Below are positions 33,881-45,688 of a stretch of DNA of 64,000 nt, piece by piece; position 1 is the first letter of the stretch, and every line of letters starts with the position of its first letter. A program made the translations under genes and the position numbers. Source of the stretch: Corythucha ciliata. Taxonomy: Eukaryota > Arthropoda > Insecta > Hemiptera > Tingidae. Below the pieces are notes generated by a model. The model worked only from the letters and a program-made list of their open reading frames with translations. It searched no databases and was not told the DNA's origin. Where the stretch lies: NCBI GenBank assembly GCA_038030265.1, contig CM075939.1, positions 13,559,253-13,623,252 on the forward strand, read 5' to 3'.

Positions 33881-34290
33881 AAACGATAGAAATAACCAAA
33901 GAATTACATCAAACAGAGCTAAATATCTGCGAAATTTCAACTTTCGCAGTCCCGTTTTTTGTGGCCATGGACTCCGCCAAAGCACCCAAAGCGTCGTGAC
34001 AAGTACAGCCATAAAATTACCTCACACTTGAACTATAAATCTGCGGAATTGTTAGCCTCGGCTTGTAAGTTTCCGTAATTTATTTCCGTGAAATTGTCAA
34101 CTTCTGGTCTTTATTTCCGCGAAATTTCAAGCTCCGGGGATCTTTCTCAGTGACCATGGACTCCGTGTAAGTCAACAACCCTGACATCGCACTCGAATCC
34201 TGACGAATAGCCGAAAATCTGTGAACATTCTGAAGGCAAAATTCCGCGAAATTACAAGTTTATTGGCTGAATATTTGCGGTACAGCCAGC
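33881..34290 (+). repeat. Satellite family B block
   Basis: B monomers with two copies of the insert (near 33963, CCATGGACTCCGCC, and 34145, CCATGGACTCCGTG), about 180 bp apart. This suggests the length of one B higher-order unit here. Confidence 0.65.
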
Positions 34291-34350
34291 TCTTAATCCA
34301 GGGGTGGGCAGAAGATGTCGGATGTTCTAGAGACCCCATCAAAAGAACTA
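34291..34350. other. Short unassigned junction with transposon-like word
   Basis: It contains AATCCAGGGGTGGGCAG, a phrase that recurs as GGGGTGGGCAGCTGCC near 36508 and may mark the end of a dispersed element. Confidence 0.3.
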
Positions 34351-34760
34351 GTAGTTCATTGAATAAGAAATAAGCGCATTAAATCGTCAAATTCTTCCCC
34401 GGAAAATTAGTTTTTCACAAAAAGGGTCGTAATCCACCAAAAACTTACGATTTTTCGCCAAAGCGCCCTAACATGGAGACGTCACTGCAAAACTGGCGAT
34501 TTTAGCCCGAAACTTTTCTGTTTCACTTAAAAACTGAATGTTTTACACCAGAACCGACGAGTTCCACCAAAATTGGATATTTTACTCCAAAACTGACAAT
34601 GTCACACTTTAAATAAAGTCTTCCCCAAAACGGATTATGTTTTTAGGCCAAAAAGGACGACGTCTGCTTTGAAAATCGGCGATTTCACCACAAAACTAAC
34701 GAATTCATTCCAACTTTAACGATTTTATATCAAAACAGACAATTTCACGCCAAAGCCGGC
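34351..34760 (+). repeat. Satellite family H
   Basis: Short-period repeats of about 22-27 bp, consensus AAAACTGACGATTTCACC, diverged. Individual copies include AACTGGCGATTTTAGCCC and AAACTGACAATGTCACAC. Alignable with families C and D. Confidence 0.65.
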
Positions 34761-35098
34761 TTTTTCTCAATTTTAGGTGCGAATTAGCGCCTTTTTTCTA
34801 TTTTATCTTCACCGACTTGGCGATGTATTTACATATATGTACATACTAACGAAATCCCGTTTTGCAATTGAAAAAACATGAACGGCATTGAATGTACAGT
34901 TTTTTCTGTGAATTAGCGCTTCTCCCCAATTTTAGCTGCGGATTAGCGATTTTTTCCCTTTTCGTAGTGAAATTGTACTTTTTATTCGTTCTAGAAGCGG
35001 ATTAGCGCCGCGACGGCGTATTCACGATGATTAAAACATTTTCCTAATTTCAGCCGCGAATTAGCGCACTTTATTCATTTTAGCATCTATAACTAGCG

Positions 35099-35156
<58 letters not shown>

Positions 35157-36170
35157 GCGGATTAGCCAGGTATTCACATACAGCGATCAATTAGCAATGT
35201 TTCACAATTTTAGCGCTTTTCCTCAGCTTAAGCAGTGTGAATTAGCGATACGTGTTCACATTTTTATCAACGAATTAGTGCATGGTCTCAAGTTTAGCAG
35301 CAGGTTAGCGATGCTTTCATATTTCAGCTACGATTAAGCGATTTCTCTAAGCGAATTATCGCTTTTTCCTCGTTAACAGAAAATTATAACGCAATTTCTC
35401 CATCTCGGCAGCGCTGTTTCACAATTTAATCAGTGAATTTGTTAGCGAAATGTATTCACTTTTAGCCGCGAATTAGCGTTGTTTTTCTATTTTAGCAGCT
35501 AAGCAGCGATATGTCTAAATTTTATCTGTGAATTCGCGCCTTTTCTCCATTTTATCAGCGACTTGACGATAAATACCAACAATATGTCGACGAATTGGCG
35601 CTATTTCGTCAATTTCAGCCATGCATTTGCCGATTGGCGTTCTCTCAATTTTAACACACAATGGGCAGTTTTTCTCAGTTTTGCTGTGCAATTTAGCTGA
35701 GAGGTATTAGCGATTTTTTCCCGTTTTAGCAGTGAATTAGTACTTTTACTTATTTTAGGAGAGAATTAGTGATGTATTCACACAAATAGCGACAAATTAG
35801 CACTTTTTCTTAATGTTAGCCCTACATATTTTAGCATCGAATTAGCAATTTTCTACATTAAGCCACGAGTTAGCATTTAATTTTTATTCATTTCGAAAGC
35901 GAATTAAGCTATTTTCTCAATTTCAGCCTCGAATCAGCACTTTTTATAGTTTTTAGAATCGGATTAGCGGAGTACATATTCACAATTAGCGTTTTTCCTC
36001 CATTTTAGCCGTGAATTAGTGCATTTTTTCTTTTTAGCAGCATATAAGCGTTTTTTCCACTATAACAGCAAATTTGCGCTATTTTTCAATTTGAGCAGTG
36101 AATTAGCGATTTTTCTCCATTTTAGCAGCGATTTATTCACGTATGTCAATGATTTACTTAGCGCTTTTAT
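34761..36170 (-). repeat. Satellite family A, reverse block
   Basis: About 45 reverse monomers (GCGAATTAGCG, TTTTAGC). Several contain TTCACA variants (TATTCACA) at regular intervals, indicating a sub-type. A very long homopolymer sits inside. Confidence 0.8.
35100..35152. repeat. Poly(T) run of 53 nt
   Basis: Uninterrupted T tract inside a reverse family A monomer (…CTAGCGC before, TTAGAAGCGG after). It is probably an expansion of the monomer's own T5-T6 run; its true length may vary or be misassembled. Confidence 0.85.
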
Positions 36171-36450
36171 TAAATTCTACGGTTTTTGCGCATTCAAAAG
36201 TCCAGTTTTCGTGGGATCGACTCCCTGGAAAGGCAATTTTGCGGGGTTGACTTTTTCAAAAGTTCAATTTCAGTTTCAGGGGATTCAAAAAAGCAGTTTT
36301 TATACAAAATTTTACGGTTTAACCTCATAAATTAATATTTTACCCCAAAATGGGTTATTTGATCATAAAATTGATTTGAATTATGTCACCCTTGCGAAAT
36401 GATTTTTGTTGTGAGCTACAAAAGTCCTCGAAATTTTGTTTTAATGTGAG
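36171..36450 (+). repeat. Satellite family H, diverged
   Basis: Words such as TTACCCCAAAATGGGTTATT and CAATTTTGCGGGGTTGAC repeat loosely with ~25-bp spacing. Assigned to H with low certainty. Confidence 0.4.
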
Positions 36451-36589
36451 CGCCGACGAAACAAAATGTGGTTATCCTGAAGGATTCATACTTTCAGAAC
36501 TTATCTATAGGGGTGGGCAGCTGCCCCACTAAATCTGCGCTTCCAGGTCCAGGGGAGGGCAGCTGCCACTCTGGCTACGCCCATGATTG

Positions 36590-37260
36590 AAGGTCGAAGG
36601 TTGAAAGTTACTTTATAAAATTCTATTGCTTAGTTTCCGGTATTCCGGTCTTGATTTTCGAGAAATTAAAAGTTTATGGTATTGATTAAAGCAAAATTTC
36701 AGTTTCGAGACCATTTATGTAGTGGTGGAACTACAGCCTGACGATTACCCACGAAACTGGGGTGTTCATTCAATTAAATTGCAAGATCCGGGTCTTTAAT
36801 TTCGGAGAAATTGCAAGTTTTGGTGCTAACTCTCCGTGCAAGTTTTCAATTGTTTTTTTATGGGCTCGGACCCCGCGGGCTAGCCAGCAGCCAGGACGGA
36901 ATTACGCGTCGTATAGGCTGACGAGGCCCAACATCGTCGTATAGGCCAGGCCGTATAGGGTGCGCAACATTCAGGGGGCAAATGTCAGTGGGAATTGGAT
37001 CCTTCCAGGCACAATTTTTGCGAAATTGCAAGTTTCGGGGTCAATTTATTTTAGAAGTTGCAGACCCTGGGCTAGCCGGCTCCGACATACGCCCATAAAC
37101 ACGATTAGCCGTGCAAGAGATAATTATTCGTGATTTTGCGAATTCGGGTCCTAATTTGAACAAAATTACAAGTTTTATGGCAGAATGTCCGCGAAATTGA
37201 AAGTGTCGGCGGGTCTTCGGGTTTTACTTTAAGCAAAATTGCAAGTTTTGGGGTCTTTTC
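36590..37260 (+). repeat. Satellite family B block
   Basis: B monomers with two inserts carrying the fullest version of the recurring word, GACCCCGCGGGCTAGCC near 36871 and GACCCTGGGCTAGCCGGC near 37066 (about 195 bp apart). It is preceded at 36486-36585 by two copies of a GGGCAGCTGCC phrase. Confidence 0.65.
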
Positions 37261-39690
37261 CGTAGTGGCCGATCATCTGCAAGATTCCAATGTGAATTGA
37301 AGTTGCCGCACGATCAACAATTTGGTGGCGTGGTAGAGAAGGAGTGGGGGTGCGGCTACTATACGAAATTAAAGTTCCAATGACACATAGCCAGAAAGGA
37401 GCGTTTCTTGGGGCTACACTTTGGATGTAGTATATCGGCGCCATTGGCCCTAAACAGTCAACGTGTAGGAGACAAGAATAAAAGGTTTTTTTCTTTTTTT
37501 TGGACAGATTAATTTTTTATTTTTTAACCACTTTTTTTTATGTCCGCGTGCTGAGTGTGCGAGACACACGCCCCGGCACACGGATAGAAAAAACGGCCGT
37601 TAAAAAATATAACATAAGGATGTCGTGGCTCTACTAGAAAAGGAATGATGGGTGAACCCCCTGGTTGAGAGTGGTGATCAAACTATCAAAGTGAGTAACT
37701 TTTTACAAGTTAAAATTCTCGAGTGAAGTGGAAATTTTAATCCTTTGTCGGCATACGGGCATGTGGCTGAGTAATAATTTGTGTACAGAGCAGACATGGC
37801 AAATCTCCGTAAGCTGTTAATCCTTAACAAAGGGCTTTTCACATTTTCCTTGCTTAAAAGCTAGCTGTTGTTAGTTTCATGAGTAGTTATGGTTAATAGA
37901 GAACTTTAATTCTAATGCTACTGGTTATTGTCACTCCCCTCCTCGCCATCCTTTAACAAATGTGGACCGAAGGGCTTCCAACCTATTCTTTATTACTATA
38001 TTTTCATTGCCCTCCGCCAACTGCCTACACATAGCCTCCACAGCCAATTCTATCTACAAAACTCCCCATGCTTACACAATGGGCACAACAAAAGCCCCCA
38101 GCTGCCACATACATTACCCGAGGAAATCCTCTCCCCCCTCCTGCCATAACATCATTCCTAGCGCCTTCCAACCCTTCGGTTGAAGAGCGAGTGTGTAGCG
38201 GAAAACTCATCTTTTCCTCTCCTCTTCACCGACTAGCACCCCCTCATACACGTTTTTTTTTTTTAAACTATATTTTTTTAAAAAACCCCCGCTGTCATCC
38301 TATCTTTTACCATCGTATTCATTTGTTTGGAGTGGCGCCATTTCACTTTACGCCCAGATTTGTTTTTTTCTCCTCCTTTTTCTGTTGTCAACCCCTCTCC
38401 CACTCTTGTAACAGTGTTGAATTGCTCCGCTTGGTATTCAGATTTTTTGGGTTTTAAATTTCTACCACCCCCACCCTCAAGACTCTCTCTAAAGACTTTT
38501 TTTTGTTCGGAAGACAGGCGTGATAATTCAAAAGATAATTTTGCAGCGATAAAAGTCAATGATTCAGTAGAAGGTGGAGGCTGGATGACAGTGGAGGAGG
38601 GTAGAGGGAGATTGCAAAATAAAATGGGTTTCGAGGGTTTCAAATGGGAGGGATTGTTCGAACATTGATCGTTGTTATATTCGGCTCAAAATAATACAGA
38701 GACAATAATCATCTCACTGAGATCCCAATTTCTTCCTCTTCTTCTTCGTCTGTTGGGTGAAATGAATTCTTAAGACCTTCAAACTTATCCCTTCAAATCT
38801 TTTGTAAATTGCTCTCAGGTCTCCCCCCCCCCATACAATTAACTAGTCGCTAGATCAATCCACTCTGAACCTCTTTATAACGATATTCCCTAAATCTATA
38901 TAGCGTCCCATCTAAGTTTTGAAGCCTATTAGAACTATGTTTCCGAAATAAGGGAGGTGGAATGATTGGTGTGGGTTGGACTGGGGGAGGGTGAGGGAAG
39001 GGCAAAAGGGTGAATCAAACTTCGATTTTGATGGTGTTTATTAAAGAGGATCGACGTGAAGGAGGAGAAGACGAAAAGTGGCTTAAAAGGAAGTTGAAAC
39101 CGGGGAACTTTTGAAAGGAAGTGAGAGGGTTTATGGATATAGTGCACGTATAGAAGATTTATTTAGTGGTGGTTGGAGGGTATTTACTTTTTGAATAGGC
39201 GAAAATATACAATTGCTTCACCATTCAGCATTCAAGCGAAAACATTGTTGAGGCGATGGTCCTCGCGGTGCGACGAGAGTCTCAAACATTCCCCGCACCT
39301 TGTTTGCTATAGAAACGAATAGAACAAGACAATGAAACTTACGTTTTTCATTGCAAATCGATAAAAAGTTATCGCAACTTTGAAAAACAACCAAACGACC
39401 ACCCCACCCCCTCCCTAAAACCAACCACAACCCTCTAATAAGCTAAAAAAAAAACCATCAATCTCCGCAGGCATCTAAAAAGTCATGGATGTATATTTAC
39501 TGTATGTAAGCTTGCTATTCGCCAGTTTTCTTCCTTCAAAAGGAAAGGAGGGGGGGGGGGATTGTCAAGATCAGGCAAAAAAAAGGTAAGATGACTTGCT
39601 CAAAAGGTCCCCCTACCCTTCCAACCAAATGATTGGAATTCTTGCATAATACGATTTCATGTCTGGGAACTTTTGAAAATGATATATTAC
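37261..39690. other. Gene-poor low-copy DNA
   Basis: No recognisable gene. Overlapping open frames on both strands at 37928-38668 (up to 129 codons) lie in C/T-rich sequence and lack motifs. C-run near 38823 and G-run near 39549. Confidence 0.45.
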
Positions 39691-41091
39691 GCGTTAAGAC
39701 GCAAATCGAGAAGAAGTCACCGATCTGCGGTGTCTATAGAGGTGCGTCTTTTTGCGGGTAAAGTTTAGAAAACTTAGAATGGGCTGATCTTGGGACAACC
39801 GGCCAAGTCCGCGTTGAGAGAATCGCTAACTCGAGGCAATAATTGAGAAAAAAGGCCTAATTCGAGGCTAAAATTGAGAGAAATCGCAAGTTCGAGAGAA
39901 TTTCAATTCAAGGCGAAAATTGAACAAAAACGCCAATTCGCGGATAAATTAGAAAAGACCCCAATTCACGACTAAAATTAAAAAAAAAAGGAATACCATA
40001 ATTTGCGGTTAGCTTCATTGGTGAAAATAGAAGAAATTGGGCAAAAATTGAGAAAATGGCTATTTTGAGGCGAAAAAAAAGTAATAATAACAATTCCTAG
40101 TATCTTCTTTGGGCGACTTTATGACTGAAATTGAGAAAAAAGAGCTAATTTGAAGTTAAAATTGAGAAAACGTCAATTCTTGGTTCCTGGAGTCAAGCTT
40201 AATAGTCAAATTTAATAAAAAAAAAGCGCTACTAATTCGTGGAAAAAGTGTAAAGAAGAGCTAACTCGCGGTTCAAAGTGTAAAGAAGAGCTAATTCGCG
40301 GCTAAAAGTGTAAAGAAGAGCTAATTTGCGGCTCATATTCAGAAAACAGGCTGAATCACGGATAAAATCGATAAATCTTGGTGGCTGGAAAGCGAAACAA
40401 ATTGCGTCTAAAATCGGGAAAACGCCAATTCACGGCTAAAATTGAGAAAATTCGCGGATACAAGTGAGAAAAGACGCCAATTCACTGCTCAAATTAAGAA
40501 GAAGCGCTTATTCAGGGAAGAAAATACCACTTCACAGATGAAATTTTTAAAAAAGCCAAGTGTTAAAATGCCATTTTACAGGTGAAAATTGAGAAAGAAA
40601 CGCTAATGTGCGCCAGTTCCGGATTTTTGTTGGCAAATTGCATTAATCCAATGCTCAAAATGAAAATAAAAAGAGCTAATTCATGGGTAAAATTTAAAAA
40701 CCATAAATTATTCGCGGTTCACATAGTGAAGAAGTTCTAATTCACGACTACACATTCAGAATGGGCGCTAATTCGCTGTTAAAATTGAGGAAAATCACTA
40801 ATTCGCGGCTGAAACAGCAAAAATACCAGCGCGCTTGCGTACCACAGAGAAATTGCGACAAGGAAAAAATCGGCTAAAATCCAGAAAATGCGCTTTTCCG
40901 TGGTTAAAAGGAAAAAAGCTGCTAATTCGCGGCTAAAATACAAAAATCTTAGCTTCGCGTTTACAATAGCTAAAAGCTTTAATTCACCGCTAAAATTGAG
41001 AAAAAGCGTAGTTCTATGGCTAAAATAAAAAATTGACGCCAATTAGCGGCTAAAATAAAAAAAGAAGAAGATTCGAGGCTATAATAATATT
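39691..41091 (+). repeat. Satellite family A, forward block
   Basis: About 45 monomers. Near 40250-40330 three successive copies of a GTGTAAAGAAGAGCTAATTC variant are nearly identical, a sign of recent local amplification. Confidence 0.8.
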
Positions 41092-41915
41092 CTCCTAATG
41101 TGAAAGATGGAAATTCGCCGCATTAATCGTGAAAAAAGGAGCAAAATCGTCGTTTTTGACAAGATTTGGTCCTCCAATGACCAGGAGAATAGAATGTGCT
41201 AGGAGCTCGACGACGAAATAATTTTTGACAGAAGCCGAGCTCCTAGCTCATTATGTTCTCCTAATACGAAAGACAAAAAAAATCACCGAATTAGCATTCA
41301 ACTTGGTAATAGCAGCCAACTTGTCGTTTTTGACAAGATTTGGTCCCCCAATGACCAGGAGAATAGAATGTGCTAGGAGCTCGACGACGAAATAATTTTT
41401 GATAGAAGCCGAGCTCCTAGCTCATTTCCCCTATTACGAAAACAGAAAATCTTCGCATTACACTTGAAAAAAGGGGAAAAATCGTCGTTTTTAACAAGAT
41501 CTTGTCCTAAATGGCCAGGATTACACAATGCGGATGGAGCTCGTAGACAAATAGCTTTTTGCCAGTATGTTTACAAGGTGTGGTTGAATCGAATTTTAGT
41601 TTTAGCGTTTTCCAGCGTGCTAATTAGGTTGTGAGATAGGCCAGGGGAGTGCCGAATGTCAGCATCGAGAGTTATTTGACCCCATTTTGCAGGCTTAATA
41701 ACGATGTGGGAGTTTTGTGCACATTTGAGCCACGTGGGAAAATGATTTTAAGTGACGAGCTCCCATCACATTATATTCTCCTGATACGAATGGATAGAAA
41801 ATCGCCGCAAAACACTTGAAAAAAGGAGCAAATTTGTCGTTTTTGACAAGATTTGGACACCCAATGACCAGGAGATTAGAATGTGCTGGGAACTCGTAAC
41901 AATCAGAAAAGGCAT
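41092..41915. repeat. ~170-bp hairpin satellite
   Basis: Units start CTCCTAAT(A/G)(C/T)GAAAGA at 41092 and 41258, with a diverged form at 41428 and again at about 41775, so the period is 166-174 bp. Each unit carries CGTTTTTGACAAGATTTGG and a long imperfect hairpin: GCTAGGAGCTCG pairs perfectly with CGAGCTCCTAGC about 26 bp later, and the stem extends outward with a few mismatches to AGGAGAA/TTCTCCT. The unit is embedded between family A blocks. No coding potential. Confidence 0.8.
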
Positions 41916-41929
41916 TACATCGCCTAGAA

Positions 41930-43650
41930 TAAATATGTTGGGCCAATTCACAATTTTCAGAGGCAAAGCCGGTTAAAATGGATAATAAGCGTAAATTTGT
42001 ACCAGGAACAGAGGAATTGCCAATTCGTAATTTTTGAAGGCTATTTCGGCTCAAATAAAGAATATGCGTTAAATCTGTAGGTAGCTAAAAAATAACATAA
42101 CTGCTAATTAGCTGCTAAAATAGCGAAGAAAGTCCAATTCACGGCTTAACATTCGGAAATCGCGGTGAAAATAGTCATGATACGCGGCTGAAATTTGTAA
42201 AAACGTCAAATAGAAGGGGCGGTAATCAGCGGCTGAAATTGAGAAAAAACGTTAATACGAGGCTGAAATAAAGAACATCTCAATTTGCGCCTGAAATAGA
42301 GAAATTGTGTCAATTAGTGTTTTTTGAAGGAAAAATTGAGCTAAAATCGAGAAAATGCGCGAGGCTAAAAAGCAAAATTACTGCTAATTCGCGGCTAAAA
42401 TTGAATGCGCGGTTAAAATAGAGAAAAAGGTCTAGTTCACGGCTGAACATTAATAAAGGGGCTAATTAACCGCTGAAATGGAAAAATAGTCATAATATAC
42501 TCGGCTGAATTGTAAAAAAAAAGTAAATTTCCGCCTAAAACAGCGAAATTTCGCCAATTCCCGATTTTTAAAAGCTAATTCGGCTCAAATCGTAACTCAT
42601 GCGTCTAAAATCGATTTTTAAAACCGAAAATTCACGGATTAAAAAATGTAAAAGCTCTGACTCACCGCTAATCTGCCAAAAATAAAGATATTGCGCCAAT
42701 TCGAAGTTTTTAGATGCGAAATTCGTTAAAATTGACAAAATCAATAATAAGCGTAAAATTTGCACAAGGAACAGATAAATGGTGCCAATTCGTGATTTTT
42801 GGAGGCTAATTCGACTCAAATCGAGAAGAAAGACGTTAGTTCAAGGCTAAAATAGCGAAAAAGGCCCAATTCGCGGCTTAACATACAGAAATTGCGGTGA
42901 AAATGAAGAAATAGTCATTAATACGCGGATTAAATTTTTAAGTACTACGTCAAATAGAAGGGGCGTTAATTACTGGCTAAAATTGAGAAAAGCGGCTGAA
43001 ATAAAAAACACGCGTCAATTTGCACCTGAAATATAGAAAATGTGGCAATTAGCGATTTTTTTGGGTGGAAAATGTTGCAAAACTCGAAAAAAATCCGCCA
43101 ATCCGTGGCTAAAAGGCGAAAATACTGATAATTCGCTGCTAAAATGAAAAGAAACGTAAGTACGCGCACAAAATAGAGAAATTTTGCCGATTCACGATTT
43201 TTGAAGACTAATTCGTAGCCCATGCGGCTAAATTCGATTTTTGAAAACGAAAATTCACAGCTAAAATAGTGGTAAAGCTCTAATTAACGGCTAAATATCT
43301 ACGAAGGGCGCTAATTCGCGGCTAAAATATAATACAAAAACGCCAATTTGTGGCTAAAATAATGAAATTTCGCTAAATCGCGATTTTTTGGGAAGCAAAT
43401 TTGGTTATGACTGAGGAGATGGGCAAACCCATGCGGCTAAAATCGATCTTAAAAAACAAACGTGAATTCATGGCTAAATTAGATAAAAAGCTATAATTCG
43501 TGGCCAAACACGAATAAAATGGAGAAAAAACGAAAATTCGCAGTTTATGGTGGAGACCATTTAGGTTTGAGAAAATGATATAATGACTCATGAATAAAAG
43601 TTAAACATATTGCTAATTTAGTGCTAAAATAAAGAAATGTGGTTTAAGTA
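41930..43650 (+). repeat. Satellite family A, forward block
   Basis: About 55 monomers with a higher-order feature of their own: the phrase CCAATTCGTGATTTTTGGAGG-like (CGATTTTTGAAGGCTAATTC) recurs near 42030, 42320, 42565, 42800, 43050 and 43195, roughly every 150-290 bp. Confidence 0.75.
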
Positions 43651-44020
43651 AAATACGATCAATTAAAAAATTAAATTAAACTGTTATCTGTTAGCCCATC
43701 AACACGAACCCGCAGCTTCTGGATTACTAGACCAGCACGCTGGCAAAGGCACCACGGCGACGCCTTTGTTAGTTGTACTGCGAGGGATCAGCTAAGTAAG
43801 CCGAACGTATTTCTCGAAACGCTTGGCTTGGCGCTTCTCTTGGCGGAGGCTTTCACCATATTGCCGTGGCGTCTTTCCTAACACGAAGGGTAGGACCTCA
43901 AAACCCAGAGGCTGGTCAAAATTTGTTAGTTGACTAGCCAGGGAATCGAACCTACGAAAAGCAGTGCCCGTGGGTACCAGCAGGCCACTGGAACGCAACG
44001 CCCTAGCCCCCAGGGACACA
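43651..44020 (-). mobile_element. Composite tRNA-derived SINE with two tRNA-like units
   Basis: On the minus strand: a first tRNA-like unit (about 44020-43940) with an A-box-like GGGCGTTGCG and B box GGTTCGATTCC (43942-43952). A ~170-bp body follows containing GAGAAGCGCC, TTTCGAGAAA and GTTCGGCTTA, shared with the SINE in copia. Then a second, tRNA-Thr-like unit (43763-43703) with anticodon loop CTAGTAA and T arm CTGCGGGTTCG, and an AT-rich tail (TTTAATTTAATTTTTTAATT). The R segment seen in the other copies is missing or very diverged. An 80-codon open frame across it (43792-44034) is not a gene. Confidence 0.7.
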
Positions 44021-44039
44021 CCGGTCCTGACCACGCCAA

Positions 44040-44188
44040 TGTTATCATATCAAGGATGTAGTTCATCATCCAGGAGTTTGTGGGTTCAAAACCCCGCCGC
44101 GGGGAGCCTATTTTTTCTCGAAGCTCAAATCGTGTTATGGGCTGTGCCCTTCCATCATCGTCCGGAAAAAATTAAATTTTATTTAATT
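44040..44188 (+). mobile_element. SINE 3' end (tRNA 3' part, R segment, AT tail)
   Basis: It contains the 3' half of the tRNA-like unit with B box GGGTTCAAAACCCC (44083-44094), GGGGAGCC, then the R segment TTTTTTCTCGAAGCTCAAAT … GGGCTGTGCCCTTCCATCAT, then the tail AAATTAAATTTTATTTAATT. It has the same order as the 3' end of the SINE in copia. It lies head-to-head with the preceding minus-strand SINE. Confidence 0.75.
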
Positions 44189-44264
44189 GGCCGTCGCCTC
44201 AGCCAACTCGTGAAATCGTGTGCATCGCATTTATGAGCGACGAGAAGGTGGCAGAGTCATCAAT

Positions 44265-44270
44265 GACTGG
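44265..44270. repeat. Target duplication of foldback element, left
   Basis: GACTGG, repeated at 45981-45986. A preceding T could extend it to TGACTGG. Confidence 0.65.
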
Positions 44271-44562
44271 AGTAGATGGTAAATGGGGTTGCGGAGGGGC
44301 TACCCTTTGGGAGGAGGAGGTTGTGCGCATGTGCGGGATGGGCTACCCTTTGGGAGGAGGAGATTGTGCGCATGTGCGGGATGGGCTACCCTTTGGGAGG
44401 AGGGCTACCCTTAGGGAGGGTTTGAGTGAGGTCAGGGAGGAATTATTGTGTAAGGTCAGGGAGGAGGAGGTTTTGGTAGTACGTCACACACACCCCCCCC
44501 CACCATCCCACCACGCTACGTTCACAGGTGGCATGAAAAAAAAATTTTTTTTGACAACAAGT

Positions 44563-44617
44563 AGGATCGATCCCGTTGCCTTGAGGTCGGGAGACGACAG
44601 TGCTAGCCACTCGGCTA
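44563..44617 (-). promoter_or_regulatory. tRNA-like A and B boxes, left arm
   Basis: On the minus strand TAGCCGAGTGG (44607-44617) resembles a Leu/Ser-type tRNA A box and AGGATCGATCC-like sequence (44563-44573) a B box, spaced as in a tRNA. The unit is followed by an A9/T8 tract. This could be a tRNA-derived sequence captured by the arm or a pol III promoter; activity is unknown. Confidence 0.55.
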
Positions 44618-45633
44618 CCGTCGACGAGTTGAGAGTTAGTGGAATACATGGGGTAGATGAGTGTTGAGGGTTCGGTGAGTGGCGGCTGGCTACCCTTAGG
44701 GAGGAGGAGGAGGTTTTGCGCATGAGCGAGATGGGCCACCCTTTGGGAGGAGGGCTACCCTTTGGGAGGGCTTGAGTGAGGTCAGGAAGGAATTATTGTG
44801 TAAGGTCAGGGAGGAGGTTTTGCGCATGTGCGAGATGGGCTACCCTTTGGGAGGAGGGCTACCCTTTGGGAGGGCTTGAGTGAGGTCAGGAAGGAATTAT
44901 TGTGTAAGGTCAGGGAGAAGGTTTTGCGCATGTGCGAGATGGGCCACCCTTTGGGAGGAGGGTGCTTTTGCGCATGTGCGAGATGGGCCACCCTTTGGGA
45001 GGAGGGTTACCCTTTGGGAGGGCTTGTTGAGTGAGGTCAGGAAGGAATTATTGTGTAAGGTCAGGGAGAAGGTTTTGCGCATGTGCGAGATGGGCCACCC
45101 TTTGGGAGGAGGGTGCTTTTGCGCATGTGCGAGATGGGCCACCCTTTGGGAGGAGGGTTACCCTTTGGGAGGGGATGGCTCATCTCGCACAAAACCTCCT
45201 CCTCCCTGACCTTACTCAATAATTCCTTCCTGACCTCACTCAATCCCTCCCAAAGGGTAGCCCTCCTCCCAAAGGGTAGCCCATCTCGCACATTCGCAAA
45301 AGCACCCTCCTCCCAAAGGGTGGCCCATCTCGCACATGCGCAAAACCTCCTCCCTGACCTTACACAATAATTCCTTCCTGACCTCACTCAAGCCCTCCTC
45401 CCAAAGGGTAGCCCATCTCGCACATGCGCAAAACCTCCTTCCTGACCTTACACAATAATTCCTTCCTGACCTCACTCAAGCCCTCCCAAAGGGTAGCCCT
45501 CCTCCCAAAGGGTGGCCCATCTCGCTCATGCGCAAAACCTCCTCCTCCTCCCTAAGGGTAGCCAGCCGCCACTCACCGAACCCTCAACACTCATCTACCC
45601 CATGTATTCCACTAACTCTCAACTCGTCGACGG

Positions 45634-45688
45634 TAGCCGAGTGGCTAGCACTGTCGTCTCCCGACCTCAAGGCAACGGGATCGATCCT
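45634..45688 (+). promoter_or_regulatory. tRNA-like A and B boxes, right arm
   Basis: Mirror copy of the left-arm unit: TAGCCGAGTGG (45634-45644) and GGATCGATCCT (45678-45688). Transcription from it would run outward, toward the right end. Confidence 0.55.

Noticed and set aside
37928..38668. Cluster of overlapping frames on both strands
   Set aside because: Pyrimidine-rich sequence with few stops in any frame; no motif, no consistent strand.
43792..44034. 80-codon minus-strand frame
   Set aside because: It lies entirely within a SINE with recognisable tRNA-like boxes.
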